A stretch of 64,000 nt of DNA from Phycisphaerae bacterium (GCA_030428945.1 JAUIEC010000021.1:1-64000), one strand, 5' to 3'. Counted from the first letter of the stretch, positions 25,826 through 35,442 are shown. Numbers and translations are program-made. The notes: a model not told the origin generated them from the sequence alone.

Positions 25826-26884
25826 TCACGGGATCTTTCGCAGCCATGTCGAGTCCAGCAGCACCTGCACGCTCAGGCAGCCGAAGGCGATCAGCAGCAG
25901 CGGCATCGACAGTTCGCCCCAGCGCAGGTTGGTGCGTTCTTCGACCCGCGTCCGTTCCAGCCGGTCAATCTCGCCGTAGACCTCGGCCAGCGCGGCCGCG
26001 TCGCGGGCCAGGAAGTGCTTCCCGCCGCTGGTGTCGGCGATGTAGCGCAACTGGCTGTCGTCCACCGGGCGGCGGAAGCCGAAACCGGTCGACTGCCCGG
26101 TACCGGCCAGGATCGTGTAGACCTTGATGCCGTAGGTCGCGGCCAGATCGCCGGCCTGCTCGGGCGTCAGGGCGCCCTCGTTGTTCTCGCCGTCGGTCAG
26201 CAGGATCACGACGCGACTCTTGATGTTCAGTTCGGTCCCGGAACCGGCCGTCCGCTGCACGTCGCGCAGGCGCTCGACCGCCAGTCCGAGCGCATCGCCG
26301 ATCGCGGTCGCGTTCTCGTCGCGGCGGGTGACGATCTGCGTCTGGGCCAGGATTTCGAGCAGGCTCTTGTGATCGAGCGTCAGCGGGCAGACCGCGTCCG
26401 GGAAGCGCGCGAAGCGAATCATGCCGATCAGGTCGTTCTCGCGGCCGGGCAGGTCGCGCTCCTCGTCACCGCGAATGAACCGGCGGACGACGTCCTTGAC
26501 CACGTCCAGGCGCGTCAGGCGACTGGCCGGCGACGGCGACAGGTCGCCGTCCTGCATGCTGCCCGAAACGTCGACGACCAGTTCGATCGCGACGCCCTCG
26601 GCAAACACGCGCCGCGTCTCGTCGGGACGCTGCGGCCGGGCGGCCGCCAGGATCAGGCAGCCCAGCGCGACGGTCCGCAGCACCGGCAGGATCAGCCGCG
26701 CCCGCCCGGCGGTCGCGCCCGCCGTCGCGTGAATGCCGGCCAGGCTCGAATAGCGCAGCACCGGGCGGCGATGCCGCGACAGCCACAGCCACCACAGCAG
26801 CGGCAGCAGCAGCAGAAGCAGCAGCACCGGCGGGTACGCCCACCAGAGCCACTCCGGCGTTCCGGGCAGGTGTCGTGGTGTCAT
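25826..26884 (-). CDS. VWA-domain membrane protein (BatA-like)
   Basis: This 352-aa protein has an N-terminal helix rich in Leu (PPVLLLLLLLPLLWWLWL), a second near residue 65, a VWA domain with MIDAS DVSGSM and LLTDGENNEGAL, and a C-terminal helix (PLLLIAFGCLSVQVLL). It is a paralogue of the next gene in the cluster (24764-25813), 12 bases downstream. Its start overlaps the BatD-like gene by four bases (ATGA). Confidence 0.85.
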   Translation of the reverse strand: MTPRHLPGTPEWLWWAYPPVLLLLLLLPLLWWLWLSRHRRPVLRYSSLAGIHATAGATAGRARLILPVLRTVALGCLILAAARPQRPDETRRVFAEGVAIELVVDVSGSMQDGDLSPSPASRLTRLDVVKDVVRRFIRGDEERDLPGRENDLIGMIRFARFPDAVCPLTLDHKSLLEILAQTQIVTRRDENATAIGDALGLAVERLRDVQRTAGSGTELNIKSRVVILLTDGENNEGALTPEQAGDLAATYGIKVYTILAGTGQSTGFGFRRPVDDSQLRYIADTSGGKHFLARDAAALAEVYGEIDRLERTRVEERTNLRWGELSMPLLLIAFGCLSVQVLLDSTWLRKIP

Positions 26885-27948
26885 GCGGCCGCCTCCTGCG
26901 TCGGGCCCGCGGCGGCCCGTTGCCGGCGGAGCGACTCGGCGGTGTCATCGACGAAGCGGGCGGCCTCGCTCCAGGCCTGGCGGGCATGGTCCGCGGGCGG
27001 CGCGAAACTGCCGTACTTGACCAGGTCGCAGCCTTCGAGCAGGCCCTGCAGGGTCGCGGCGTGTTCGCCCAGCAGGCGCAGTTCGCCGGCATCGCGCTGC
27101 AGGCCGCGAGTGAAGCGGTGCGAGACGCGACCGCCGCGTGCGGCCGCGATGGTCCGCAGGAACTCCTCGGTGGTCATCTCGGGGGCGGCGATGCCGAACT
27201 GGTTCTCGACGTACGTGCGCACGATTTCGCTCAGGCGGTAGTGGTATTCCTGCAGGCGCTCGGGTCGCAGCCAGGCGTCGTCGCGCAGCGGGGCGAGTTC
27301 GGCGCGGGCGGTGACCTCGGCCGGAATCGGCGGCGGCGGGGCGTGCAGGCGCCGCAGGATCACGCGGGCCAGCCAGGCGACCAGCGCCGCGGTGACGGCC
27401 GCCAGGCCGATGACCACCGTCCACTGCCGCCAGGTCCACGGGAGCGGGTCGGGCAGGCGCGTGCCGGTGATGTCGCGGGGACTGGTCAGGGCGTCCTGGC
27501 TGGTCAGGGCGGAGCGGACTTCGAAGGTCAGGGCGTCGGTCGCCAGTTCGTTCTCGACGACGAGTTCGCCGTCGGTTTCGACCCCGTAGCCCAGCACCAG
27601 CGGCGGGATCTCGAGCGGTCCGGATTCGTAGACCTCGGCCTGGATCACCCGTTGCCAGCGGAGGTGCCCGTCGGTTTCGGCGGCCGGTTCGCGGTCGGTG
27701 CGGGTGATGACTTCCAGCGGGTCGAGATCGGCATCGTCGGGAAAGCGAACGGCGTGGGTCGCGGGCGTGACCGCGGCCAGCGTCAGTTGCAGGCGGTCCC
27801 CGACCGCCGGCGCGGGCGGGGTCAGTTCGATCGAGAAGCGGAACGGGCCGCGCTGGGTTTCGGCCCGCAGGGGGGCGGTCTCGGTCGGTTCGGCCGGGCG
27901 ACAGGCGCTCAGCATCAGCAGCAGCAGCGGGGCGGCCAGGCGGGTCAT
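26881..27948 (-). CDS. BatD/DUF4381-like lipoprotein
   Basis: This 355-aa protein has a lipobox (LLLMLSAC, Cys16), a beta-rich extracytoplasmic part (about 30-165) resembling BatD repeats, one membrane helix (about 170-195, WTVVIGLAAVTAALVAWLARVIL) and a cytoplasmic-type helical tail (about 225-330, with EYHYRLSEIVRTYVENQFGI). The tail resembles the DUF4381-type domains found beside VWA genes. It overlaps both neighbours by four bases. Confidence 0.7.
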   Translation of the reverse strand: MTRLAAPLLLLMLSACRPAEPTETAPLRAETQRGPFRFSIELTPPAPAVGDRLQLTLAAVTPATHAVRFPDDADLDPLEVITRTDREPAAETDGHLRWQRVIQAEVYESGPLEIPPLVLGYGVETDGELVVENELATDALTFEVRSALTSQDALTSPRDITGTRLPDPLPWTWRQWTVVIGLAAVTAALVAWLARVILRRLHAPPPPIPAEVTARAELAPLRDDAWLRPERLQEYHYRLSEIVRTYVENQFGIAAPEMTTEEFLRTIAAARGGRVSHRFTRGLQRDAGELRLLGEHAATLQGLLEGCDLVKYGSFAPPADHARQAWSEAARFVDDTAESLRRQRAAAGPTQEAAA

Positions 27949-28820
27949 CGGCGCGATCCCCGTTTCTGGAAGAAGCGTCGCAGCGGTTCGACGAACGACG
28001 CGCCGGTCTGCACGTCGATCAGGTCGATGCCCAGGCGGCGGAACTCGGTCTGCAACTTGTCGCGCTCGGCCGCGTGCCAGTTGCGCAGCCGATCTCGGAA
28101 GCGGCGCGAGGAGGTGTCGACCAGGACCTGCTGATCGGTCTCCGGGTCATAGAGTTCGACGTAGCGGACCGGCGGCAGTTCGCTCTCGCGCTGATCACGC
28201 ACCAGGACCGGGATCAGGTCGTGCCGGTGGCGGACCACCCGCAGAGGCTGGCGGAACGCTTCGGTCTGGAAGTCGCTGACCAGGAAGACGACCGAGCGGC
28301 GCCGCACGACCCGGTCGAGGTATTCCAGCGCGCCGCGGACATCGGTGCCCCGCCCGCGCGGCTCGTGGTAGAGCAGTTCGCGGATGACCCGCAGGACATG
28401 ACGCGTGCCGCGGCGGGCCGGCACGAAGCGCTCGACCTGGTCGGTGAACAGGATCAGGCCGACGTTGTCGTTGTTCTGGATGGCCGAGAAGGCCAGCGTC
28501 GCGCCGAGTTCGGCGACCAGTTCGCTCTTGAGCTGCTGATTGGTGCCGAAGTCCAGCGAGGGGCTGATGTCGACCAGCAGGAAGACGGTCAGCTCGCGCT
28601 CCTCGCGGAAGCGTTTGACGAACGGGCGCCCGCTGCGGGCGGTCACGTTCCAGTCGATCGCCCGCACGTCGTCGCCGGGCTGGTACTCGCGGACCTCCTC
28701 GAACTCCATCCCGAGACCCTTGAAGGCAGAGTGGTACTGCCCGGCGAACATGTCCTGGACGATCGCCTGGGTCTGGATCTGAATCCGACGAACCTTGCTG
28801 AGAATTTCCTTCGGAACCAT
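27945..28820 (-). CDS. DUF58 domain protein (VWA-like), first gene of the Bat cluster
   Basis: This 291-aa protein has the DUF58 signature YQPGDDVRAIDWNVTARSG with RPFVKRF next to it, followed by a VWA-like fold (FLLVDISPSL). DUF58 proteins normally work with a MoxR-family AAA+ ATPase encoded just upstream. Here the next gene upstream is a permease instead, so MoxR must be elsewhere or absent. A second DUF58 gene starts at 63667. Confidence 0.9.
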   Translation of the reverse strand: MVPKEILSKVRRIQIQTQAIVQDMFAGQYHSAFKGLGMEFEEVREYQPGDDVRAIDWNVTARSGRPFVKRFREERELTVFLLVDISPSLDFGTNQQLKSELVAELGATLAFSAIQNNDNVGLILFTDQVERFVPARRGTRHVLRVIRELLYHEPRGRGTDVRGALEYLDRVVRRRSVVFLVSDFQTEAFRQPLRVVRHRHDLIPVLVRDQRESELPPVRYVELYDPETDQQVLVDTSSRRFRDRLRNWHAAERDKLQTEFRRLGIDLIDVQTGASFVEPLRRFFQKRGSRR

Positions 28821-28899
28821 GGCTCTCGCGTTGCCTGTCTCGCCCGAACAGACGCCGCCCGGCGTGCGCTTCGGTCAGAAAATACCCCTCGGCATGATC

Positions 28900-30570
28900 C
28901 TAGTGGGCTTCGCCCCCGAGGTCAGCCCGCTCGGCGCCTCCGCGGGCCGCCAGCAGGCACACGCCCGCCGCCAGCAGGTACCCGACCGCCACCGGCCAGG
29001 CCCGCGCGACGAACTGACCCTCGGGCGGGGCCGCCTGCCACAGGAACAACTCGCGGATCGTGTTGCCGTCCAGCCGGTACGCGTGCAGCAGACCCAGCGC
29101 CGTCAGCACGCCGGCCACCAGGAACCACCCGGCCGCCACCCGGTGCTGCCGGTCGATCATCGCCGTGCTGGCGGCCGTCAGGATCAGCGTCAGGACGATC
29201 CAGCTTGAATTGGCGCCCGTCAACAGCACCGCCCCCGGCAGGGCCGCCAGGGCCGGCGGCGGACTGGCGACCAGGTCCGCCAGCGTCTGATCGGCGCCGG
29301 CCAGGCTGAGCGTGTTGCCGACGAAGATCACCAGCACGGCCCCGATCGCCGGCACGAACCCGAGCGCGATCGCCGGCGCGTGCGGCCGCGGCGTGACCTG
29401 GAAGGCCTGGGCGGTGATCAGGATGCCGATGTACAGCACGATCGCCGCGCCGGCTTCGATCGGAATCAGCAGACCCAGCAGTTGCCCGAGTCCGCAGATG
29501 AAGATCACCGCGAAGAACAGTCCGTTCAGGATCGAGTAGCCGCTGCGGGCCCCGAGCGCTTTCCAGCCGGGGTGCCCGATGTAGATCGTCGTCGGGAAGC
29601 AGGAACCGAACAGCCCGGCCGCGATCGATCCGAGCCCGTTGACCGCCAGCGAAGGCGCCGTTGCGAAGCGGTCGCCGCCGGCTTCGGCCGACTCGATGTT
29701 CTGCAGCGATCCGACCAGGTTGATCACGCCCATCGGGATCGAGACGGTCAGGTACGCGATCAGCAGTTGCCGGCTGGTGGCCAGTTCGAGGATCTCGGCC
29801 CCGTACCAGGTGGGCAGCAGCAGCGGTTGCCCGTCCCCGGCGAACAGGCGGTCCCAGGCATCGCTGGCGGCCGAGCGGACGGCGGCCGCGTCCATCCACA
29901 CCCCGCCGAAGTCGGCCCAGCCGAGGGCGGTCATGCTCCAGGCGATCGCGGTGGCGATGACGATCGCGAGCAGTCCGCCCGGCAGTCCCAGCGGGAAGCG
30001 CTGGCCGGACAGGTACGCCAGCAGCAGCAGCGCCAGCGGCAGGATGCCGACCAGCGGGGCCGTGTAGATGCGGAAGGCGAAGTCGCCGGCCAGGAAGACG
30101 ATACCGATCGCCGCCAGCACGCCGAGCAGGGCGGCGCGGGGCGTCACGCGGCGAAGGCGCTCGGCGACGAACGCGCCGAACAGTTCGACCAGGCCGCTGA
30201 CCAGGCAGGCCAGCAGTCCGGCTTTCCAGGCCAGTTCGGGGTCGCCGGTCTGCCGGGCGACCGGGGCCATCACGAACAGCACGAAGGCGATCACCGAGGG
30301 CGTGTTGATTCCGTAGGGCAGGGCGGTGCAGTCCGGGTTGTTGTCGCGCCGCGCGACGTGGCGGGCCTGCAGTCCGTAGAACAGGTTGCCGAGCAGCAGG
30401 CTGACCGCGATGCCGGGCAGGATCCGCGTGTAGATGATCTCGGCCGGCAGACCGACCACCGCCTGGCACAGGCCGACGATCAGCAGCACCTGCACGAGGT
30501 TGTCGACCATCAGGCCGAAGAAACCGTCCAGGTCGCCCTTGCTGAGCAGCGGGTGACGCGTCGCGCTCAC
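28900..30570 (-). CDS. NCS2/AzgA-like purine-type permease
   Basis: This 556-aa protein has about 12 hydrophobic segments and the motifs TALPYGINTPS, SIPMGVINLVGSLQNIESA and GSCFPTTIYIGHPGWK, which place it with xanthine/uracil/guanine-type permeases. The substrate cannot be told from sequence. The start is the GTG at 30570, whose GTGA overlaps the stop of the metallo-hydrolase gene, so the two are coupled. The longer frame to 30657 would run into that gene. Confidence 0.8.
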   Translation of the reverse strand: MSATRHPLLSKGDLDGFFGLMVDNLVQVLLIVGLCQAVVGLPAEIIYTRILPGIAVSLLLGNLFYGLQARHVARRDNNPDCTALPYGINTPSVIAFVLFVMAPVARQTGDPELAWKAGLLACLVSGLVELFGAFVAERLRRVTPRAALLGVLAAIGIVFLAGDFAFRIYTAPLVGILPLALLLLAYLSGQRFPLGLPGGLLAIVIATAIAWSMTALGWADFGGVWMDAAAVRSAASDAWDRLFAGDGQPLLLPTWYGAEILELATSRQLLIAYLTVSIPMGVINLVGSLQNIESAEAGGDRFATAPSLAVNGLGSIAAGLFGSCFPTTIYIGHPGWKALGARSGYSILNGLFFAVIFICGLGQLLGLLIPIEAGAAIVLYIGILITAQAFQVTPRPHAPAIALGFVPAIGAVLVIFVGNTLSLAGADQTLADLVASPPPALAALPGAVLLTGANSSWIVLTLILTAASTAMIDRQHRVAAGWFLVAGVLTALGLLHAYRLDGNTIRELFLWQAAPPEGQFVARAWPVAVGYLLAAGVCLLAARGGAERADLGGEAH

Positions 30571-31457
30571 GGCGTCAGCGGCACTTCGTTTTCGCGGATC
30601 AGGCTGGTCGCGATCGTCTCCAGCCAGCGGTCCGGCTTGATGAACCCGTTGCCCCACGGCTTCAGGCTCTCCGGCAGGCCGGCCTGCTGGATCGCGTCGA
30701 TCTTGCTGCCGGCCGCCAGTTGATCGCGGACGAGCTTGACCGACGCGTTCAGCATGGCGTGGTACCTGCGCAGTTCCTCGATGTCAGACAGCGGGCCGTG
30801 CCCGGGAATCACGCGGACGTCGGCCGGCAGTTCATCGAGCAGTCGCCCGATCTGCCGGGCCAGGTTCTGGACGTTGCCGCCGTGGTCGAGATCGACGAAG
30901 GGAAACATGCCGTTGAAGTACAGGTCGCCCAGGTGCACGACTTTCGAGTCCACGAAGTGCACGATGCTGTCGCCGTCGGTGTGCCCGTTGGCGACGTGTC
31001 GCACGCGAATCTCCTCGCCGTTGAAGTGCAGCGTCAGGCCCTCGGCGTAGGTGATCACCGGCAGGCCCTCGGGTGGCAGCGGTTCGGTCCTGTTGCCGTT
31101 GACCACCTGCGGCGTCGCGACCCGCCGGCGGACGTTGTCGTGGGCGATGATCGTCGCGATCTTGCCGAAGATCGGATTGCCGCCGGTGTGATCGCCGTGG
31201 TAGTGCGTGTTCAGCACGAACGCCAGCGGACCGCCGTCGGGATTGACCCGGGCGATCTCGGCCGTGATCTGCTCGGCCAGCGGGGCGAACTTGTCATCGA
31301 CCATCAGCACGCCGTCCGGTCCGGTCGAGACGGCGATGTTGCCGCCGCGACCGACGATCAGGTGGACGCGTCCGGCGACCTTGCTGGTCTCGAGAGGCTG
31401 CTGGGCCAGCGCGGTGGTCGACAGCAGCAGGCCAAGCAGCAGGCGGGGCGTCTTCAT
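30567..31457 (-). CDS. Exported metallo-beta-lactamase-fold hydrolase
   Basis: This 296-aa protein has a signal peptide (RLLLGLLLSTTALAQQ) and zinc ligands in THYHGDH (His85, His87, Asp89, His90), ANGHTDGDS, HLGDLYFNG and PGHGPLS. It resembles the periplasmic MBL-fold group with subclass B3-like layout and quinoprotein-associated hydrolases. The substrate is unknown and there is no evidence that it acts on antibiotics. It is coupled to the permease by a GTGA overlap. Confidence 0.85.
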   Translation of the reverse strand: MKTPRLLLGLLLSTTALAQQPLETSKVAGRVHLIVGRGGNIAVSTGPDGVLMVDDKFAPLAEQITAEIARVNPDGGPLAFVLNTHYHGDHTGGNPIFGKIATIIAHDNVRRRVATPQVVNGNRTEPLPPEGLPVITYAEGLTLHFNGEEIRVRHVANGHTDGDSIVHFVDSKVVHLGDLYFNGMFPFVDLDHGGNVQNLARQIGRLLDELPADVRVIPGHGPLSDIEELRRYHAMLNASVKLVRDQLAAGSKIDAIQQAGLPESLKPWGNGFIKPDRWLETIATSLIRENEVPLTP

Positions 31458-31471
31458 CGGTGCGTCTCCGC

Positions 31472-33874
31472 TCAGGTTTTCAGATCGGGCCCGTCGTCCA
31501 GTTCGATTTCGTCAGCCGTCTGCGGTGGGGCCGGAGGAGGCGTCTCGCCGCGCGGCTGCTTGGCGAACAGCGGCGTGCCGCGGTCACTCTCGCCGGCGGG
31601 CTCGCCTTCGCCGGGCCCGCTCGGATGCGGCGGCAGGCTGCTGGTCCGGTGCAGCCGATTGAGGTCTTCGCCTCCGCGGCGGCTGGCGATGATCCCCAGC
31701 CAGATCGTCAGCAGCCCGAACGGAACCGCCGGCAGCAGGTGCCACCAGTCGAGGGCGTACTTGCCGGAGAACGGGCCGGCGACCGTCGAGCCGTCCGCCT
31801 TGACCGTCCTCTGCTCGTAGGCCAGCGGACGCAGGCCGAACTCCGGCTGCAGGGCGTCGCTGCGGGTCGTCATCCAGTCGTAGAGGTGCTTCGGGATCAC
31901 CAGTTCGCCGCGCGGGGGCGCATCGTCCGGCCGCGTTCTGGCCGGAGCCGATCCGGCCACCCAGGTTCCGTCGTCCTCGTCCAGGTAATGCGGCTGCCCG
32001 TCCAGCGAGTAGGTCCACGTGTCGGCCGCCGCATCGTAGTTCGCCCAGGTCCGGGCCTCTTCGACGTACATCGGCTTGACGAACCGCGGGTCGTTCCAGA
32101 AGTAGCCGATCAAGGCGGCCACGCCGACGAAGATCACACCCATCAATCCGTGACCGGCCACGAGGCCCGACGCGGCCAGGATGCCGGGGCTGTGCGTTTC
32201 CGACTGCTTCTTGACGCGGATGGCATCGATCAGCCAGCGGAGCAGGCCGCCGACCATGATCGGCGTCGACAGCGAGAGCGGCAGGTACAGGCCGACCGCG
32301 AACGGCAGGCTCGGCAGTCCGAGCAGTTCGACGATCAGCGCGGCCGCGATGCCGATCAGGATCAGGACCCACGGAAGCTGTTGATCGACGACGCCCTCGA
32401 TCAGGAGTTTCATCAGGTTGGCCTGCGGGGCGAGCACGGCGTTGGGGTGGGCGGCGTCCTGCACGTAGCCGTAGCGATCGTTGATCAGGTAGAGGACGGC
32501 GGCGATGGCGGCGGTGGCGGTCAGCACGCCGATGATCTGGCTGACCTGCTGTTTCCAGGGTGTTGCGCCGACCAGGTAGCCGGTCTTCAGATCCTGCGAC
32601 GTATCGCCGGCCATGCAGATACAGATGCAGACCAGTGCGCCGACCGAGAGGATCGCGACCTTGGCGACGGTCGGGCTCAGGTCCATCGTGTTGACGATGA
32701 TCAGCGCGGTGCCGAGCAGGGTCGCGATGGTCATGCCCGAGGCCGGGTTCGAGGAACCGCCGACGATACCGACCAGCCGGGCGGAGACGGTTGTGAAGAT
32801 GAAGCCGAACGCGAGCACGCAGGCGATCACCGGGATCAGCTTGAACAGTTCGTTCATCAGGGGCTGACCGTTGACGCCCTGGATGTCCGGCATGTAGTAC
32901 AGGCCGGCGCCCAGTCCGATCACGCCGAGCAGCAGCAGGAAGACCGGGATGTCGCGGTCGGTCCGCTCGCCGCTGCCCTTGCCGGCGAACATATGAAAGA
33001 CCGACCCGCCGACCACGCCGAGGCTCTTGAAGAGCGAGACGAGACCGCCGAGCACGACGGCACCCGCGCCGATGTAACGCAGGTAACGATTCCACATGTC
33101 ATCCGGGGACATGTCAGCGATCAGCAGGTTCTGTTCGGGGAACATCGGCGTGGTTGCTTCGGCCCCGAAGAACGCGATCGCCGGAATGATCACGAACCAG
33201 CCGAGAACCGCACCGCCCAGGATGTAGCCCGCCACCCGCACGCCCAGGATGTAGCCGACGCCCAGCAGGGCCGGTTCAGCCGCAAGCTGGAACTCGCTCT
33301 TCACCAGCGGCAGGCGCTGCTTCATCAACTCGGCCCAGAGGCCCAGTCCGCGCAGGAACTCGTAGACCATGCCGACGCCGAGTCCCCAGAAGACCGTCGC
33401 GGCGCTGACGCCCCCGGCCTGCCCGGCCTGCAGCACCTCGGCACAGGCGGTGCCTTCGGGGTAGGGCAGGTTCTTGTGTTCCTTGACGATCAGCATCCGC
33501 CGCAGCGGGATCATGAAGAAGACGCCGAGCAGGCCGCCGAACGCGCCCCACAGGGTCATCTCGAGCAGGGTCGGCGCCATGCTCGGGTCGTTGTCGGTCT
33601 GGGCGAAGACGTACAGGGCCGGGATCGTGAAGATCATGCCCGCGGCCAGGCTTTCGCCGACCGATCCGACCGTCTGGACGATGTTGTTCTCGAGCACGGT
33701 GCCGCGCTTCAGCAGTCCGCGCAGGACGGCCATCGAGATGACCGCGGCGGGGATCGAGGCGCTGACGGTCATGCCGACCTTGAGGCCGATAAACGCGTTG
33801 GCGGCGCCGAAGACGATGCCGATCAGGATGCCGAGGATCAGCGCCAGGGGGGTGAATTCGCGAAGCGTCTGCAT
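31472..33874 (-). CDS. Oligopeptide transporter (OPT) family protein
   Basis: This 800-aa protein has about 14-16 membrane helices and OPT-type motifs such as ANAFIGLKVGMTVSASIPAAVI near the start and YPEGTACAEVL. OPT carriers import small peptides or metal-chelator complexes by proton symport. A soluble insertion (about residues 640-730, rich in D/W/T) and a hydrophilic tail are present. The ATG at 33874 has GGAGGT upstream; the extension to 33976 lacks support. It ends 14 bases before the metallo-hydrolase gene starts, so the three may be co-transcribed. Confidence 0.9.
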   Translation of the reverse strand: MQTLREFTPLALILGILIGIVFGAANAFIGLKVGMTVSASIPAAVISMAVLRGLLKRGTVLENNIVQTVGSVGESLAAGMIFTIPALYVFAQTDNDPSMAPTLLEMTLWGAFGGLLGVFFMIPLRRMLIVKEHKNLPYPEGTACAEVLQAGQAGGVSAATVFWGLGVGMVYEFLRGLGLWAELMKQRLPLVKSEFQLAAEPALLGVGYILGVRVAGYILGGAVLGWFVIIPAIAFFGAEATTPMFPEQNLLIADMSPDDMWNRYLRYIGAGAVVLGGLVSLFKSLGVVGGSVFHMFAGKGSGERTDRDIPVFLLLLGVIGLGAGLYYMPDIQGVNGQPLMNELFKLIPVIACVLAFGFIFTTVSARLVGIVGGSSNPASGMTIATLLGTALIIVNTMDLSPTVAKVAILSVGALVCICICMAGDTSQDLKTGYLVGATPWKQQVSQIIGVLTATAAIAAVLYLINDRYGYVQDAAHPNAVLAPQANLMKLLIEGVVDQQLPWVLILIGIAAALIVELLGLPSLPFAVGLYLPLSLSTPIMVGGLLRWLIDAIRVKKQSETHSPGILAASGLVAGHGLMGVIFVGVAALIGYFWNDPRFVKPMYVEEARTWANYDAAADTWTYSLDGQPHYLDEDDGTWVAGSAPARTRPDDAPPRGELVIPKHLYDWMTTRSDALQPEFGLRPLAYEQRTVKADGSTVAGPFSGKYALDWWHLLPAVPFGLLTIWLGIIASRRGGEDLNRLHRTSSLPPHPSGPGEGEPAGESDRGTPLFAKQPRGETPPPAPPQTADEIELDDGPDLKT

Positions 33875-34218
33875 GATGCCGCGACCTCCGTGTACCAGCA
33901 TGGATGTTGTCGAGAAGACCGAGGACACTCTAGCGATGGCGGGCGGACCTGTCAGCGCCACCGGGGGCGGCATCACCGCAGTTTGTCAGCTTTTCCCGCC
34001 GCCGGCCGCGGCCTCCCGGGCGGCGACGGTTTTCCGTCAGCCGCGTCCGAGCCGCGAGGGAGTTCGTAATGTTCGTCGGAACATTTGCTTAGAATCCGCC
34101 AGCGAAGCATCTGCGACGGGTTTTCGTCAGCAGTCGGATCCACGAAAGGGGCCTGCGGCCGCCGCAACGCCACAACGGGCGCGGCACGCAAACTGCTCTG
34201 ATGCGGGATGGCGCGATT

Positions 34219-34291
34219 GGTTCACGCAGCCCGCGTGAACCGGCATGTCGCAGCAAGTGGAATGTTGGCCGCCCCGCCGCTTGGCGGGGCG
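34219..34291. terminator. Two strong hairpins in tandem
   Basis: GGTTCACGC/GCGTGAACC (34219-34227 and 34233-34241) and CGCCCCGCC/GGCGGGGCG (34270-34278 and 34283-34291) are perfect 9-base stems with short loops. They lie in the 580-base gap between the OPT gene start and the prepilin end, on the downstream side of the prepilin gene. Neither has a U-run. Confidence 0.45.
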
Positions 34292-34310
34292 CAAGTGCCG
34301 GCGACACAGT

Positions 34311-34350
34311 AAGCAAGTCACCAAATCAGCAAGTAAGCAAGTCGGCAAGT
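34311..34350 (+). repeat. Octamer array, class B
   Basis: Five units, AAGCAAGT, CACCAAAT, CAGCAAGT, AAGCAAGT and CGGCAAGT, read on the plus strand. No plus-strand gene ends nearby. Confidence 0.65.
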
Positions 34351-34409
34351 CGGTCGGCAGGCCCCGCTTTGCGCTCGGACAGGTTCTGCGGGTGGGCGCG
34401 CGAAGAGCC

Positions 34410-34441
34410 TCTTTCACTCCTTCACGTTTTCGCCTTTTCAC
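34410..34441 (-). repeat. Octamer array, class C
   Basis: On the minus strand the units GTGAAAAG, GCGAAAAC, GTGAAGGA and GTGAAAGA begin 12 bases past the prepilin stop codon, in the gene's sense, at the same distance as the class C array at 23657. Confidence 0.65.
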
Positions 34442-34452
34442 CGGGACAGGTG

Positions 34453-35442
34453 TTACTTGTGACGAATCATCGTCCAGCCGCGGTTGGTGGTGTACCAGCG
34501 GGGGTAGAGGCGGTCGGGGAAGAAGCCACCTTCGGAGACGGTCAGGGGCGGCGTGCCGGGGTAGGAGTACCCCAGGTGCGGGGCGCTGTTCGGGTTCGCG
34601 TCGAGGGGTTCGCCCTGCTGCCAGACGAACGTCAGGGCGGTGTTGATCGGCAGCGGCCCGTTCGCCAGGAAGGTCCTGTGTCCGACGTGTCCATCCTGGA
34701 ACAGGAAGTTGGCACCACCTCGGGCGGCCGCGGGGTTGCCGTGCCGTCGCCAGGCGACGGTGTTGTTGAAGTAGTCGCGCTCGTTGACGTCCGCGTTCAG
34801 CAGGGCATCGCCGCTGAGGTTGAAGATCACGCTTTCGACCGCATCGCCGGCCAGGATTCGCGAGGACGGCAGGCTGTCGCGGAAGCCGGCCGGGGCGCCG
34901 CCGGCGTTCGGGCTGCGTCGGGCCCAGCCACCGGAAGAGAGGGGGGCGCCGATGCCGTAGCTGTAGTCGATGCCGGGGCCGCCGGAGCGGGGGTGAATCA
35001 GATCGGGGTGGCGGCCCTGGTTGCGCAGATCCGGAAGGCTGTCCGAGGGGCAGTACCCGACGCGTGCCTGGTCGCGGATCTGCCGGGCGCGGGCGCCGGC
35101 GTTGCTTTCGCGAAGGGGTGATCCGGTCACGCCGCTGCCGAGTGCCCTTTGCTGAATCAGGACGTCCACCCACGTGTAGCGGATCGGCGTGCCGCCGTCG
35201 TCCCAGAACGGATAGAACTCGTACTCGGTCTTGACGGTTTCCAGTGCCAGGCCAAGGGATCGCAGGTGGGCGGAACACTGGGTGCGGCGGGCCTGTTCGC
35301 GGGCGGCGGCCAGGGACGGAAGCATCAAGGCCACGAGCAGGGCGATCACGGCTACTACGACCAGCAGCTCGATCAACGAAAATCCGGCCGCATGCATGGC
35401 ATGCCGACGACCAGCCAGGTTGGCTCGCTCGCGCGCTCCCAT
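34453..35442 (-). CDS. Type IV prepilin-like (pseudopilin) protein with DGH motif
   Basis: This 329-aa protein has a prepilin signal: a basic leader, then G|FSLIELLVVVAVIALLVALM, with cleavage before Phe21. The long C-terminal part contains FLFQDGHVGHRTF, the H-x9-DG type motif typical of planctomycete DUF1559-like proteins. Such proteins are present in many copies in this phylum and are probably exported surface or type II secretion-like fibres. The ATG at 35442 has AAGAGAG upstream; a shorter start at 35397 is possible. It is related to 52912-53916. Confidence 0.85.
   Translation of the reverse strand: MGARERANLAGRRHAMHAAGFSLIELLVVVAVIALLVALMLPSLAAAREQARRTQCSAHLRSLGLALETVKTEYEFYPFWDDGGTPIRYTWVDVLIQQRALGSGVTGSPLRESNAGARARQIRDQARVGYCPSDSLPDLRNQGRHPDLIHPRSGGPGIDYSYGIGAPLSSGGWARRSPNAGGAPAGFRDSLPSSRILAGDAVESVIFNLSGDALLNADVNERDYFNNTVAWRRHGNPAAARGGANFLFQDGHVGHRTFLANGPLPINTALTFVWQQGEPLDANPNSAPHLGYSYPGTPPLTVSEGGFFPDRLYPRWYTTNRGWTMIRHK

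Noticed and set aside
30567..31457. Antibiotic-resistance metallo-beta-lactamase
   Set aside because: Only the general zinc-site pattern of the superfamily is visible. The context (permease, OPT carrier) and group resemblance point to another hydrolase.
34137..34316. Start of a separate coding gene before the OPT gene
   Set aside because: The frames here are Arg-rich, lack ribosome binding sites and cross two perfect hairpins.
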